Shown here: piece by piece, positions 1 through 9,023 of the stretch
Position numbering within the stretch: position 1 is the first letter of the stretch
How the letters are laid out: every line of letters begins with the position of its first letter
Assembly (NCBI GenBank): GCA_038329865.1
Contig: JBBQNK010000025.1
Coordinates: 4,268 to 68,267 of the forward strand
Direction of reading: 5' to 3'
Source of the DNA: JANMES01 sp038329865
Lineage (GTDB): Bacteria; Planctomycetota; Phycisphaerae; Tepidisphaerales; Tepidisphaeraceae
DNA: 64,000 nucleotides
Position numbers and translations under genes: made by a program
Notes under the pieces: model-generated
What the model saw: only the letters and a program-made list of their open reading frames with translations
The model's database searches: none
What the model was told of the DNA's origin: nothing

Positions 1-1
1 C

Positions 2-577
2 CGGCTGTTCCGGGCGTTCGAGCAGGGGCATCTGCAGATCACCCGGCAGTTCGGCGGGCTGGGGCTGGGCCTTACGATCAGCAAAGCACTGCTCGACCTG
101 CACGGCGGGACGATCACCGCCGCCAGTCCCGGGCGGGGGCAGGGGGCGACGTTTACGGTGCATCTGCCGCTCAATCCTTCGCCGGCCGCGCCGACCACCA
201 CGCCGGCCGCGTCGATGCCGGCCAAAGTCGGGGCATCGCGACTTTTGCTGGTCGAAGACCATCCCGACACGCTCCGGGTGATGTCCAAGTTGCTGCGGGC
301 GATGGGTTACACCGTCGAAACCGCCACCAACGTCGCCGATGCCGTCGCCAAAGCCGCGGGCGGGAGGTTTGACCTTTTGATCAGCGATATAGGCCTGCCC
401 GACGGCACGGGGCTCGATATCATGCGGCAAATCAGCCCGATTCCCGCCATTGCCGTCAGTGGGTTTGGGATGACCGACGACGTCGAAAAGTCGGCCCAGG
501 CGGGATTCGCCCGCCACATGGTCAAGCCGATCAACCTGCATGATCTCAAGCGGGCGATAGAATCATTACTCCGATAA
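2..577 (+). CDS. Hybrid sensor histidine kinase, C-terminal part (HATPase + receiver)
   Basis: The gene enters from the left edge; the first complete codon is at 2. The first ~55 residues are the end of a GHKL ATPase domain, with the G2 box GGLGLGLTISKALLDLHGG and the closing GATFTVHLPL strand. A Pro/Ala/Thr-rich linker leads into a CheY-like receiver domain: VEDHPDTLRVMSKLL, phospho-acceptor Asp in LLISDIGLPDG, conserved Ser in AVSGFG, and Lys in MVKPINL. A kinase followed by a receiver on one chain is a hybrid histidine kinase. The signal sensed cannot be told because the N-terminal domains are outside the window. No terminator is obvious after the stop. Confidence 0.93.
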   Translation, partial: RLFRAFEQGHLQITRQFGGLGLGLTISKALLDLHGGTITAASPGRGQGATFTVHLPLNPSPAAPTTTPAASMPAKVGASRLLLVEDHPDTLRVMSKLLRAMGYTVETATNVADAVAKAAGGRFDLLISDIGLPDGTGLDIMRQISPIPAIAVSGFGMTDDVEKSAQAGFARHMVKPINLHDLKRAIESLLR

Positions 578-1141
578 TACCGCCTCTACTAACCTCCCGG
601 AATCGGACGTGTCCGGCAGTTCTGATTAACGCGTTTTTATTTGCATAGCCGATACCGTTATCATAAACTCCCCGCCCGCGCGATTGACGTGGCGTTGTCG
701 ATCACGGACCGGAGGCGAAAGCCTCCAAGACCTGGAGGCTAGTGCCTCCTACCTCGAGGCGGAGCCTCCTGAGAGCAACGGACGGGGAGATTTCAGCAGA
801 AAACGGAGATGTAGTCGGCGGACGGCGTGATCTGGCGCGAAACAGGCCAATTATTTCGCGAATCGCCCCTGCCTTCGTTAGCATCGCCTGCTGAAAGACC
901 TGAGTTCCGTAAACGCAGACTTGCACCAGGGATTTAGCACCAAAGATTTTCTTCCGCGCATGCCCCGACGCTTTTTATCCAGCCCGACACTCCGATCAGC
1001 GACTCAATGTCGCCCGGTTGTCGGTCTGAATCGCTTCGGACGGGCCGCCATCGGGCGGTCGTAGCGCTGTTTGACCGGACGCGTGGCTCGCGTCCGCCGA
1101 CTCCGCCTCGGCTTGATGGGCCGACGCAACTAGGAGGAATC
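578..1141. other. Gene-free interval with hairpin cluster, upstream of the secretin gene
   Basis: No convincing gene lies here. It holds the tandem hairpins at 711-768 and a hairpin with arms GGACGCG (1077-1083) and CGCGTCC (1089-1095). The open frame before 1142 is probably the untranslated leader of the secretin gene. TTGCAC at 921-926 could be a -35 box, but no good -10 box follows. Confidence 0.5.
711..768. repeat. Three tandem GGAGGC/GCCTCC mini-hairpins
   Basis: Three short hairpins follow one another. Arms GGAGGC/GCCTCC close a GAAA tetraloop at 711-726. The same arms close TAGT at 734-749. GAGGC/GCCTC close GGA at 756-768. No T run follows, so this is not a standard intrinsic terminator for the kinase gene. 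Confidence 0.7.
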
Positions 1142-4100
1142 GTGTTTCTGGATCGCTCCACCGGCCGTGGCTCTTCTGAACAATCTTCACTCTCCGACCG
1201 CCGTCGCTCGCGACTGGTGGCGTTGGGCTTGGCCGTAGGCGCCGCGACGCCGCTGCTGGGCGCCGGCGCGGTGTTCGCGCAGGCGGCCGAGCCGACCACG
1301 CAGCCCGCCGCCCCGACCGCCGATGCCGCAGCCCCCGCGCCGGCAAGCACCGACGGCAAGGATCTCTACTTCCAGGGCCGCGAGTACTACTACAAGGGTG
1401 ACTGGATCGCTGCCCGCAAGGCGTTCGACGCCTCCAAGGCCGCCGGTTACGAGCCGGGTGGTCTGACCCGCAGCCAGGACTGGTTTCTCGAGAAGATGAC
1501 CGCCAAGGAGCAGTCGGACGCGGAGAAGTCGCAGAAGGAAGCCGCCGCCGCCGCCAAGGCCGCTCAGGACGATTCCAACAAATCCGCGCAGGCGCAAGCC
1601 GATGCCGCCGCCGCCGCCGCCCGCGACGCCGCCGCCAAGGGCGATGCCGAGCGCAAGGCGCAGGCGCAGTCCGCCTACGACAATGGCGTCAGCCAATACA
1701 AGAAGGGCGACTGGATCGCCGCCCGCAGTTCGTTCAACACCGCCGTCGAGCTGAATTATAAGGCCGGCTGGACCGAAACTTCACCGTCGACCTATCTTGA
1801 GAAGATGACAACGAAGGAGCAGGCGGACGCGGCGAAGCACGCCGCCGAGCTCACCGCCGCCCAGGCGCAAGCCGACGCCGCCGCCCGCGCCGCCGCCGCC
1901 GAAGCTGCCCGCGGATCGACCCCGGTGAACGCCGCCGTTCAAACCGAACCGGCCGCGCCGGCCGGCAACGGTTCTGATCTCGCCGCCACCGCCGCCCTGC
2001 AGCGCGCCCGCGAAGTGCAGCGCGCCGCCGAGTCGCGCGACAAAGTCGTCGCCGCCCGCAAGGCCATCGACGAAAAACGCTACGACGACGCCTCGGCCCT
2101 CTTAACCGACGCACTCAATATCGATCCATCGAACGACGACGCCCGCAACGCGATGGCGTACGTGCAGGCCCTGCAGAACAAGAGCACCAACGGCACCGGC
2201 CTGCTGGGCAAACAGGCGGAGATCGTCAGCGTCCGCCGTCAGGAAGTGATCTTCAATTTCGGCGAGGCGATGAACAAAGCCGCCACCGCGACGGCCGCCG
2301 ATGATTTCGCGTCCGCCCGCAATGCAATCACCGCCGCCCGGGTCGCCCGCGAAGCCGCCAAGACCGATTTCACCGCCGCCGAACTCGTCGACTTCGACTC
2401 GCGAATCGCCCAGGCGCAGATCGCGCTCGACCAGGCCCAGGCCCGCAAGACCGCTGACGACCTGGCCGCCCGCAACAAAGGCACTGCGGAACAGGAACGC
2501 AAGAAAGCCGACGCCGCCGCAAGTGAGCGCGAGAACACCATTCGCGCCTATGTGAAGAACGCCACCGACCTGGTTCGCGAAAACAAGTTCCGCGAAGCCT
2601 CCGGCGTGATTCACCAGATTCTGCTGATCGATCCGAACAACGACTACGCGTTGGGCGCCAAGCCCTACGTTGAAGACCAGGCCAACTTCCGCGAGCAGCG
2701 GACCTACCGCGAAATGTACGACGTGGCGCTCACGCACCAGCTCAACGCCGCGGAAGAAAAGAAGATTCCGTACGACGAAATCCTGCGCTACCCGACGGAT
2801 TGGCCCGAACTCTCCGCCCGCCGCGACCAAACGGTCGCCGCCGAGCAGGGCGACAAGCAGATTGACAAGGCCACGCAGGCCACGCTCGACCGCCGTCTGC
2901 CGGAACTCCGGTTCGACAACGTCGGGTTTGCCGACGTGATCGATTTCCTTCGCGACGTGACCGGCGCGAACATCTTCGTGAACTGGAAAGCACTCGAAGC
3001 AGCCAGCATCGACCGCAACGCGCCGGTGACGGCCCGCCTGCGCGACATCCCGTTCCGCAAGGCGCTGACGATCATCCTCGAAAGCGTCGGCGGAGCCACG
3101 AAGCTCGGCTACACGATCGACGAAGGCGTCATCACCATTTCGACGGCTGACGACCTGGCCAAGAACGTCCTCAACCGCGTCTACGACATCCGCGATCTGA
3201 TCATCGACATCCCCGACTTCAGCGACGCCCCGAACTTCAGCCTGCAGAACGCCACCTCCAGCAGTGGCGGCGGCAGCGGTAGCGGCGGTGGCGGCGGCGG
3301 TGGTGGTGGCGGCGGCTCCGGCGGCGGATTGTTCGGCGGCAGCGGCGGTAGCGGCGGTGCAAGCACGGACAAGAGCGCGACCCGAAAAGAACTCGTCGAC
3401 GCTCTCATCAAGCTCATTCAGGACACCGTCGCGGCCGACACCTGGCGCGACGCCGGCGGCACGGTCGGCTCGATCCGCGAACTCGGCGGGCAGCTCATCG
3501 TCACCCAGACCCCGGAAAACCAGCAGCTTCTTCAGAATCTGCTCGAAAAACTCCGCGAAACCCGCGCCATTCAGGTCACCATCGAAACCCGCTTCCTCAC
3601 CGTGCAGCGGAACTTCCTGGAAGACATCGGCGTGGACCTCGATGCAACCTTCAACATCAACGGAACGATCTCCAATAAGCTCACCCCGATTACCGTCGGT
3701 TCTGATACCGCAACCCTGGCCGCCGGTGCACAAACGGGCGTGCCTGGATCGCTCGGCGGAACGTACCAGACTGGCGGAGCCAACGGCGGGGCGGCGAGCG
3801 GATTGTCGATCGCGGGATCGTTCATCGACGATTTCCAGGTCAACTTCCTCCTCCGCGCCACGCAGGCCAATACCAACACCACGATCCTCACCGCCCCGCG
3901 CGTCACGCTGTTCAACGGCCAGCGGGCGTACGTCCTGGTGGCGACGCAGCGTGCATACGTGAGCAACCTGACGCCCACCGTCGCGAATAACGCAGTGGCG
4001 TTCGCTCCGACGGTCTCGGTCGTCTCGTCCGGCGTGCTGCTCGACGTTCAGGCGACGGTCAGTTCCGACCGCAAGTACGTCACGTTGACCTTGCGTCCGC

Positions 4101-4516
4101 AACTCGCTCAGCTGCTGGACTTGTTCAGCTTCACGTTCACGACCGGTGCCCCGGCGCCGACCCCCACGCCCACGCCGGCACCCACGCCGACTCCAACGCC
4201 AGTGCCGCCCGCAACAGCCGGCACGGGCTTGATCCAGGAGCCGGAACTGCAGATCACCGAAGTGCGGACGAGCGTCTCAGTCCCCGACGGCGGCACGCTG
4301 CTGCTCGGCGGGCAGACCTTGGCGGGCGAAACCCAGAAGGAAGTCGGCGTGCCGATTCTTTCTAAGATTCCGTTCCTCAAGCGAATCTTCACCAATACGT
4401 CCACCGCTAAGGACGAGCAGATCCTGCTCATCCTGGTCAAGCCGACGATCATCATTCAGCGGGAAGAAGAGGCCAAGCAGTTCCCGCTGCTCAGCAGCAA
4501 GGTCTCAGGCGGCTGA
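1142..4516 (+). CDS. Secretin (type IV pilus / type II secretion outer-membrane channel)
   Basis: The predicted 1124-residue protein should form the outer-membrane ring of the pilus/secretion machine. GTG at 1142 was chosen because AGGAGG lies at 1132-1137 and it gives a clear signal peptide (RRRSRLVALGLAVGAATPLL, cut near FAQA). An ATG at 1007 would bury that signal. Two related modules with KGDWIAAR (about residues 74-125 and 178-228) are followed by an Ala-rich coiled region and TPR-like helices. From about 582 comes an STN/N-like domain (LRFDNVGFADVIDFL), then VYDIRDLIIDIPDF (about 680), a Gly/Ser-rich loop, RELGGQLIVTQ, and the secretin barrel from about 810. The family signature VPDGGTLLLGG and VPILSKIPFLKRIF close it. 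A Thr-Pro repeat sits inside the barrel region at about 1003-1023. Confidence 0.92.
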   Translation: MFLDRSTGRGSSEQSSLSDRRRSRLVALGLAVGAATPLLGAGAVFAQAAEPTTQPAAPTADAAAPAPASTDGKDLYFQGREYYYKGDWIAARKAFDASKAAGYEPGGLTRSQDWFLEKMTAKEQSDAEKSQKEAAAAAKAAQDDSNKSAQAQADAAAAAARDAAAKGDAERKAQAQSAYDNGVSQYKKGDWIAARSSFNTAVELNYKAGWTETSPSTYLEKMTTKEQADAAKHAAELTAAQAQADAAARAAAAEAARGSTPVNAAVQTEPAAPAGNGSDLAATAALQRAREVQRAAESRDKVVAARKAIDEKRYDDASALLTDALNIDPSNDDARNAMAYVQALQNKSTNGTGLLGKQAEIVSVRRQEVIFNFGEAMNKAATATAADDFASARNAITAARVAREAAKTDFTAAELVDFDSRIAQAQIALDQAQARKTADDLAARNKGTAEQERKKADAAASERENTIRAYVKNATDLVRENKFREASGVIHQILLIDPNNDYALGAKPYVEDQANFREQRTYREMYDVALTHQLNAAEEKKIPYDEILRYPTDWPELSARRDQTVAAEQGDKQIDKATQATLDRRLPELRFDNVGFADVIDFLRDVTGANIFVNWKALEAASIDRNAPVTARLRDIPFRKALTIILESVGGATKLGYTIDEGVITISTADDLAKNVLNRVYDIRDLIIDIPDFSDAPNFSLQNATSSSGGGSGSGGGGGGGGGGGSGGGLFGGSGGSGGASTDKSATRKELVDALIKLIQDTVAADTWRDAGGTVGSIRELGGQLIVTQTPENQQLLQNLLEKLRETRAIQVTIETRFLTVQRNFLEDIGVDLDATFNINGTISNKLTPITVGSDTATLAAGAQTGVPGSLGGTYQTGGANGGAASGLSIAGSFIDDFQVNFLLRATQANTNTTILTAPRVTLFNGQRAYVLVATQRAYVSNLTPTVANNAVAFAPTVSVVSSGVLLDVQATVSSDRKYVTLTLRPQLAQLLDLFSFTFTTGAPAPTPTPTPAPTPTPTPVPPATAGTGLIQEPELQITEVRTSVSVPDGGTLLLGGQTLAGETQKEVGVPILSKIPFLKRIFTNTSTAKDEQILLILVKPTIIIQREEEAKQFPLLSSKVSGG

Positions 4517-4536
4517 TCGCGGTTTTAGTTGAATTT

Positions 4537-4568
4537 AAAGCCCCGGGAACGCATTCCCGGGGCTTTTT
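4537..4568 (+). terminator. Intrinsic terminator of the secretin gene
   Basis: A perfect 13-bp stem (4537-4549 with 4554-4566) closes a CGCA loop and ends in T residues, 20 bp after the secretin stop. Confidence 0.92.
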
Positions 4569-4657
4569 CGTTCGATCGGGCACTTGCAATGTCCTCTCCG
4601 ATCGTTACACTGCCCGGCTCGCGTTTTTTTCGCGGATTTTCACAGACAGGTTGCACA

Positions 4658-4921
4658 ATGCCACGCGTTTGCATTATTACCGGTAAGAAGACCTCCTTCG
4701 GGAACCAGATCACCATCCGCGGCAAGGCCAAGTACCTTGGCGGCGTGGGCACGAAGATCACGGGCATCACCGCCCGCAAGTTCAAGCCGAATATCCAGAA
4801 GGTTCGCGCCGTCATCAACGGCCGCATCGTGCGGGTGAAGGTCTCCGCCAAGGCCATCCGCAACGGCGCGATCGTGAAGCCCGTCAAGCGCACGTGGAAA
4901 AAAGAACAAGCGGCGGCGTAA
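4658..4921 (+). CDS. rpmB: 50S ribosomal protein L28 (bL28)
   Basis: This 87-residue basic protein of the large ribosomal subunit begins MPRVCIITGKKTSFGNQ, the typical L28 N-terminus. It continues with the ARKFKPNIQKVRAVINGR and VKVSAKAIRNGAI segments that match the family core. ATG 4658 was chosen over an upstream in-frame start at 4529 because that extension covers the terminator of the previous gene and is not L28-like. The ribosome binding site is weak (CAGG). The gene stands alone between two terminators, so it is probably a single-gene transcript. Confidence 0.93.
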   Translation: MPRVCIITGKKTSFGNQITIRGKAKYLGGVGTKITGITARKFKPNIQKVRAVINGRIVRVKVSAKAIRNGAIVKPVKRTWKKEQAAA

Positions 4922-4951
4922 AGCCCGCGGTTTTATTTTGAATTCACCAAT

Positions 4952-4978
4952 GCCCACGAATCGTTCGTGGGCTTTTTT
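4952..4978 (+). terminator. Intrinsic terminator of rpmB
   Basis: A 9-bp stem, GCCCACGAA (4952-4960) with TTCGTGGGC (4964-4972), closes a TCG loop and is followed by six T residues, 30 bp after the rpmB stop. Confidence 0.92.
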
Positions 4979-4989
4979 ACGCCTTGAGA

Positions 4990-5088
4990 TTTCGAATGAC
5001 GAAACCGGAAAGGGAAAGTCAGAATCCAGTTTCATCATTCGAATTTCGTCATTCATTCGAATTTCGAATTTCGTCAATCGAATTTGAA
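4990..5088. repeat. AT-rich repeats of TTCGAATTTCGTCA
   Basis: The interval between rpmB and gatC is built from near copies of TTCGAATTTCGTCA in both orientations, strikingly AT-rich against the GC-rich surroundings. It resembles the other hairpin-prone intergenic repeats of this window. No function is assigned. Confidence 0.6.
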
Positions 5089-5129
5089 TGAGCTTGAGTC
5101 CCGCCCCCTTCGTCGATACAACCACCAGC

Positions 5130-5447
5130 ATGTCCGACGCAAAAATCGCCCTCGATGACGTGCGACACGTCGCCAAGCTCGCCCGTCTTTCGCTCGACGA
5201 GCCGCGGCTAGTGCGCCTCACCGGCCAGCTCGAATCGATCCTCGGCTACATCAACAAAATCAGCGAAGTCGACATGTCTAGCGTTGAACCGATGGCCCAC
5301 GCGCTGCCGCTGCACAACGTGCTGCGCGAGGACATCGTCGAGCCGGGCCTGTCGCTCGAAGACGTGCTGAAAAACGCCCCCGACACCGATCCGCCGTTCT
5401 TCAAAGTCCCCAAAGTCATCGGCGGCGAAGAAGACTCGGCCGGGTAG
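5130..5447 (+). CDS. gatC: Asp-tRNA(Asn)/Glu-tRNA(Gln) amidotransferase subunit C
   Basis: This 105-residue subunit stabilises the GatCAB amidotransferase, which converts Glu-tRNA(Gln) and Asp-tRNA(Asn) to the amidated forms. The sequence shows VRHVAKLARLSLDEPRL, the LESILGYINKISEVD helix, VEPMAHALPLHNVLREDIVEPGL and a C-terminal FFKVPKVI, all typical of GatC. ATG 5130 (MSDAKIAL) is preferred over 5088 because the shorter form matches the usual ~95-residue length. gatA follows after one intervening gene; gatB is not in the window. Confidence 0.9.
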   Translation: MSDAKIALDDVRHVAKLARLSLDEPRLVRLTGQLESILGYINKISEVDMSSVEPMAHALPLHNVLREDIVEPGLSLEDVLKNAPDTDPPFFKVPKVIGGEEDSAG

Positions 5448-5503
5448 TCGCCGACTGCAAAATGTGTGAGTGATCGTGCGTCTTCTCAACCCAGAAGGCC
5501 GTC

Positions 5504-7261
5504 ATGCCAACCACCACCCCCGAATCTACCTCCAAGTCCACGTTGAAGCCCGACTGGATCGCCGTCGGCCCGCTCTCCGAACTCGAACGCGAAGGCCCGA
5601 AGCTGATTCACGGCGCCGATCGGCCGATCGCCGTTTTCGCGCATCAGGGCAAAGCGTTCGCTGTCGACAATCGCTGCCCGCATCTCGGATTTCCGCTCAC
5701 CAAGGGAACCGTTCACGACGGCATTCTCACCTGCCACTGGCACCAGGCGCGGTTCGATCTGTGCAGCGGCTGCACGTTCGATCTCTGGGCCGACGACGTA
5801 CCGCCGTTTGAGACCAAAACGGTCGACGGCCAGGTCTTCGTCCACTCGCTGCCGCAGCTCGACGCTGGCCGATACCAGCGGCTGCTGATCAAAGGCATGA
5901 CGCAAAACATCGGCCTGCTGCAGGCGAAGGCGCTCGTCGGCATGCAGGCGGAAAACGTGCCGACGCTCGATCTCCTCCGCGCGATTCTCGACTTCGGCAT
6001 GGAGCATCAGAACAACGCCACCGGCCTGGTCGAGCTGGCGATCGCCGGAAATCTCCGCACGCAGCTCGACCCGCAGACGATGTACTTCCTGCTCTTCCGC
6101 GGCTCGCAGCAGGTGGCCGGCGCGTCGAACAATTCGCGACGATTGCTGCGAGAAAAGCTCAGCGGGCCGAGTTACGACTTGCCGGCGTTGCATCGCTGGT
6201 TTCAGCAATGGGTGGAGGTGCGCGACCGCGACGCCTCCGAGCGCGTGCTGCTCACCGCCATCGCGATCGGCGCGACGCCGGCGCAACTTGTCGACATGCT
6301 CGTCAGCGCCGACTCGCAGCGCATCTATTCCGCGCAAGGCCATTCGATCGACTTCATCAACAAGGCGTTTGAGCTGCTCGACCACGTCGGCTGGGATTAC
6401 GCCGCCAAAGTCCTGCCGCTGCTGCTGCCGCAGATGACTGCCGGCCGCGGGGCGGAGGAGGACGCGCGATGGCGGCAGCCAATCGATCTCATCGCGCTGA
6501 TCCGCGACGCGGAATCGAAAATCGCCGCTGCGATCGAGCAGGGCCAAGGCAAAACCTGGCGGGCGGATACGAAGCTCATCGACGTGCTGCTCGGCGACGA
6601 TCCGGCCGCGATCATCAATGCGCTGCTCGCACACCTGCGCGCCGGCGCACCGCCGGCCGAGCTGTCGCGCGAGATCGCCTACGCCGCGGCGCTCCGGCTA
6701 GCCCATTTTTACAACGGCAACGAAGTCGGCGACTGGTTCAACCCGCAGCACACGTTCAGCTACGCCAACGCCGTCGACCAGCTCATCCGCCGCAACCCGA
6801 CGCCGAAGGTTTCGCGCTGTCTCTTTCACGCGGCCGCGTCGGTGTACATGGATCGATTCTTAAACGTCCCGCCGGCGCGATTGCTGGATCATTCTTCCGC
6901 CGCCAAGGCCAATGCCGATAGTCTTTTGAAGGACCTTCTAGAAGAACTCAACGGCCGATCCCAATCCAACTCCGCCGCGGCGATCATGAAGCGGTATCTC
7001 GACGCCGGCCATTCGACTGAAAAGCTGACCAACACGCTGGCGATCGCCACGCTTCGCGAAGACCTCGACTTCCACACGCTGCAAGTGCTCGAAGCCGGCG
7101 TACGCCAGGCGCAGCAGTGGGGGCCAGGCGAGCGGGCGTCGAACGTCTTCATCGGCGTGATCCGCGATCTCGCGGCCTTCTGCCCCACCCCGCGGGCGCG
7201 GCTCAAGACGGCGACGATCGCGCTCAAGCTCCACCGCGGCGAATCGATGCACGAGGAGTGA
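5504..7261 (+). CDS. Rieske [2Fe-2S] protein with long helical C-terminal region
   Basis: The 585-residue protein has an N-terminal Rieske domain of about 110 residues with ligands Cys58-Pro-His60 and Cys77-His-Trp-His80, so it should carry a [2Fe-2S] cluster for electron transfer. Two further cysteines follow (87 and 90). The remaining ~470 residues are predominantly helical and contain no catalytic domain I recognise; they do not look like the ring-hydroxylating dioxygenase catalytic domain. There is no signal peptide or membrane span, so it is probably cytosolic. AGAAGG precedes the ATG. It lies between gatC and gatA, 56 bp after gatC, but a link to tRNA amidation is not evident. Confidence 0.8.
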   Translation: MPTTTPESTSKSTLKPDWIAVGPLSELEREGPKLIHGADRPIAVFAHQGKAFAVDNRCPHLGFPLTKGTVHDGILTCHWHQARFDLCSGCTFDLWADDVPPFETKTVDGQVFVHSLPQLDAGRYQRLLIKGMTQNIGLLQAKALVGMQAENVPTLDLLRAILDFGMEHQNNATGLVELAIAGNLRTQLDPQTMYFLLFRGSQQVAGASNNSRRLLREKLSGPSYDLPALHRWFQQWVEVRDRDASERVLLTAIAIGATPAQLVDMLVSADSQRIYSAQGHSIDFINKAFELLDHVGWDYAAKVLPLLLPQMTAGRGAEEDARWRQPIDLIALIRDAESKIAAAIEQGQGKTWRADTKLIDVLLGDDPAAIINALLAHLRAGAPPAELSREIAYAAALRLAHFYNGNEVGDWFNPQHTFSYANAVDQLIRRNPTPKVSRCLFHAAASVYMDRFLNVPPARLLDHSSAAKANADSLLKDLLEELNGRSQSNSAAAIMKRYLDAGHSTEKLTNTLAIATLREDLDFHTLQVLEAGVRQAQQWGPGERASNVFIGVIRDLAAFCPTPRARLKTATIALKLHRGESMHEE

Positions 7262-7290
7262 ATCGCTAATTCGTCCGGATGCGCTAGCTC

Positions 7291-7365
7291 GTCATCCTGA
7301 GGTACTCCGAAGGATCTGGCTTCCTCGCGCAGTCGGCTAGATCTTTCGGAGTACCTCAGGATGAC
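7291..7365. repeat. 75-bp palindromic element, copy 1
   Basis: Inverted repeat with outer arms GTCATCCTGAGGTACTCC and GGAGTACCTCAGGATGAC and inner AGATC-type arms. Three more copies of the same length lie at 20216, 25691 and 59001. It fills the gap between the Rieske gene and gatA. Confidence 0.9.
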
Positions 7366-7459
7366 GGTTGGCGGGATTCGGCATTCCCGTTGCACTGCGA
7401 TCCGTGTCACCCACGCCGTTTTACTTTCCCGCTCGATTTCCGTACCTTCCGCCTCATCT

Positions 7460-8917
7460 ATGCTCTCGCACGACACCCTCATCAAAGCCCGCGACGCGAT
7501 CGCCGCCAAGCAAATCAAATCGGCCGATCTGACGCGCGCTGCGCTCGATCGAATCCAATCGCTCGATCCGTCGATTCTCGCCTTCAACAGCACCTTCGCC
7601 GACCGCGCGATGGCGCAGGCCAAGGCCGTCGATGACGGCAAAGTCACCGGCCCGCTCGCCGGCGTGCCGATCGCGCTCAAGGACAATCTCTGCACCACCT
7701 TCGGCGCCACCACGTGCAGCAGCAAGATGCTGGAGAATTTTCACGCCCCGTACGACGCCACGGTGGTGAAGAAGCTCCAAGCCGCCGGCGCGGTGATCGT
7801 CGGAAAAACCAATCTCGACGAGTTCGCCATGGGCAGCTCGACGGAAAACAGCGCCTTCCGCACGACGAAAAATCCGTGGGACACCAGCCGAGTCCCCGGC
7901 GGCAGCAGCGGCGGATCAGCAGCGGCTTTAGCGGCGGGGATGTGCTGCGCGTCGATCGGCTCCGACACCGGCGGATCGATCCGCCAACCGGCCGCGCTCT
8001 GCGGACTCGTCGGACTCAAGCCGACGTACGGCCTGGTCAGCCGGTACGGGCTCGTCGCGTTCGCCAGTTCGCTCGATCAGATCGGCCCGTTCACCTGGAC
8101 GGTGGCCGACACCGCGCTGCTCATGAACGTCATCAGCGGCAATGATCCGAAGGACAGCACGTCTTTCCCGTCGCCGGTGCCGGATTATCTGGCCCAGATC
8201 GAGCAGCCGGTGAAGGGCCTGCGCATCGGAATCGCAAAAGAATTCAACCTGACCGCAGGCATGGACCCGCAGGTGACGGCAGCGGTCAATGAAGCAATCG
8301 CCGTCTACAAAAAACTCGGCGCGACGATCGTCGACGTCACGCTGCCGCACACCGAGTACGGCATCGCCGCGTACTACGTCATCGCCCCCTGCGAAGCCAG
8401 CAGCAACCTCGCCCGCTACGACGGCGTGCAGTTCGGCCACCGCACGAAAGAGCCGGTGAAGGACATCATCGAACTGTTCAGCAAAAGCCGCGGCGAAGGC
8501 TTCGGCGACGAAGTCAAACGCCGCATCATGATCGGCACGTACGCACTCTCCAAAGGGTACGGCGAGAAGTTCTACGTCAACGCGCTCAAGATGCGCACGC
8601 TGATCAAGCAGGATTTTGATAACGCCTTCAAACACTGCGACGTGATCCTCTCGCCCACGAGCCCGACGCCGGCGTTCAAGGCCGGCGAAAAAACCGGCGA
8701 TCCGCTGCAGATGTATTTGTGCGACGTGTTCACCGTGACGTGCAATATCGCGGGCATTCCGGGATTGAGCATGGCGTGCGGATTCAGCACCGGCGACAAG
8801 CCGCTCCCGATTGGCATGCAGTTGCTCGGGCCGACGTTCAGCGAGGAAAAGTTGCTCCGCGTCGCGCGGATGTATGAAGCGGCGACGGATTGGCACACGC
8901 GAAGACCGAAGATTTAG
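7460..8917 (+). CDS. gatA: Glutamyl-tRNA(Gln) amidotransferase subunit A
   Basis: This 485-residue amidase subunit releases ammonia from glutamine for the GatCAB transamidation reaction. The amidase signature is intact: Lys74 in IALKDNLC, Ser149 in VPGGSSGGSAAALAAG and the nucleophile Ser173 in SDTGGSIRQPA. Length matches the family. ATG 7460 (MLSHDTLIKARDAI) was chosen because the longer frame from 7361 starts within the 75-bp repeat. It follows gatC and a Rieske gene on the same strand. Confidence 0.96.
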   Translation: MLSHDTLIKARDAIAAKQIKSADLTRAALDRIQSLDPSILAFNSTFADRAMAQAKAVDDGKVTGPLAGVPIALKDNLCTTFGATTCSSKMLENFHAPYDATVVKKLQAAGAVIVGKTNLDEFAMGSSTENSAFRTTKNPWDTSRVPGGSSGGSAAALAAGMCCASIGSDTGGSIRQPAALCGLVGLKPTYGLVSRYGLVAFASSLDQIGPFTWTVADTALLMNVISGNDPKDSTSFPSPVPDYLAQIEQPVKGLRIGIAKEFNLTAGMDPQVTAAVNEAIAVYKKLGATIVDVTLPHTEYGIAAYYVIAPCEASSNLARYDGVQFGHRTKEPVKDIIELFSKSRGEGFGDEVKRRIMIGTYALSKGYGEKFYVNALKMRTLIKQDFDNAFKHCDVILSPTSPTPAFKAGEKTGDPLQMYLCDVFTVTCNIAGIPGLSMACGFSTGDKPLPIGMQLLGPTFSEEKLLRVARMYEAATDWHTRRPKI

Positions 8918-8935
8918 TCTTCAACGGTGCGCCGT

Positions 8936-8974
8936 TTCAGCGGGACGGAAAAAATTCTCGCTGGTCCCGCTGAA
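8936..8974. terminator. Stem-loop between convergent gatA and GT-C gene
   Basis: Perfect 11-bp arms TTCAGCGGGAC (8936-8946) and GTCCCGCTGAA (8964-8974) lie 18 bp after the gatA stop, in the gap between two convergent genes. There is no T tract after the stem, so termination is inferred from position only. Confidence 0.5.
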
Positions 8975-9023
8975 GCGGGACGGACCAAAGAAGATCAAAC
9001 CTTCGCGCGACTTTTAATTTCGA

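Noticed and set aside
1007..1141. N-terminal extension of the secretin from ATG 1007
   Set aside because: It would place the signal peptide internally, and a strong AGGAGG lies right before GTG 1142.
2102..4102. Long minus-strand open frame (666 residues) opposite the secretin gene
   Set aside because: It is antisense to a clearly recognisable secretin, has no domain, and arises from high-GC codon bias on the plus strand.
5504..7261. Assignment as ring-hydroxylating dioxygenase
   Set aside because: Only the Rieske part is present; the C-terminal region lacks the mononuclear iron motif of that family.
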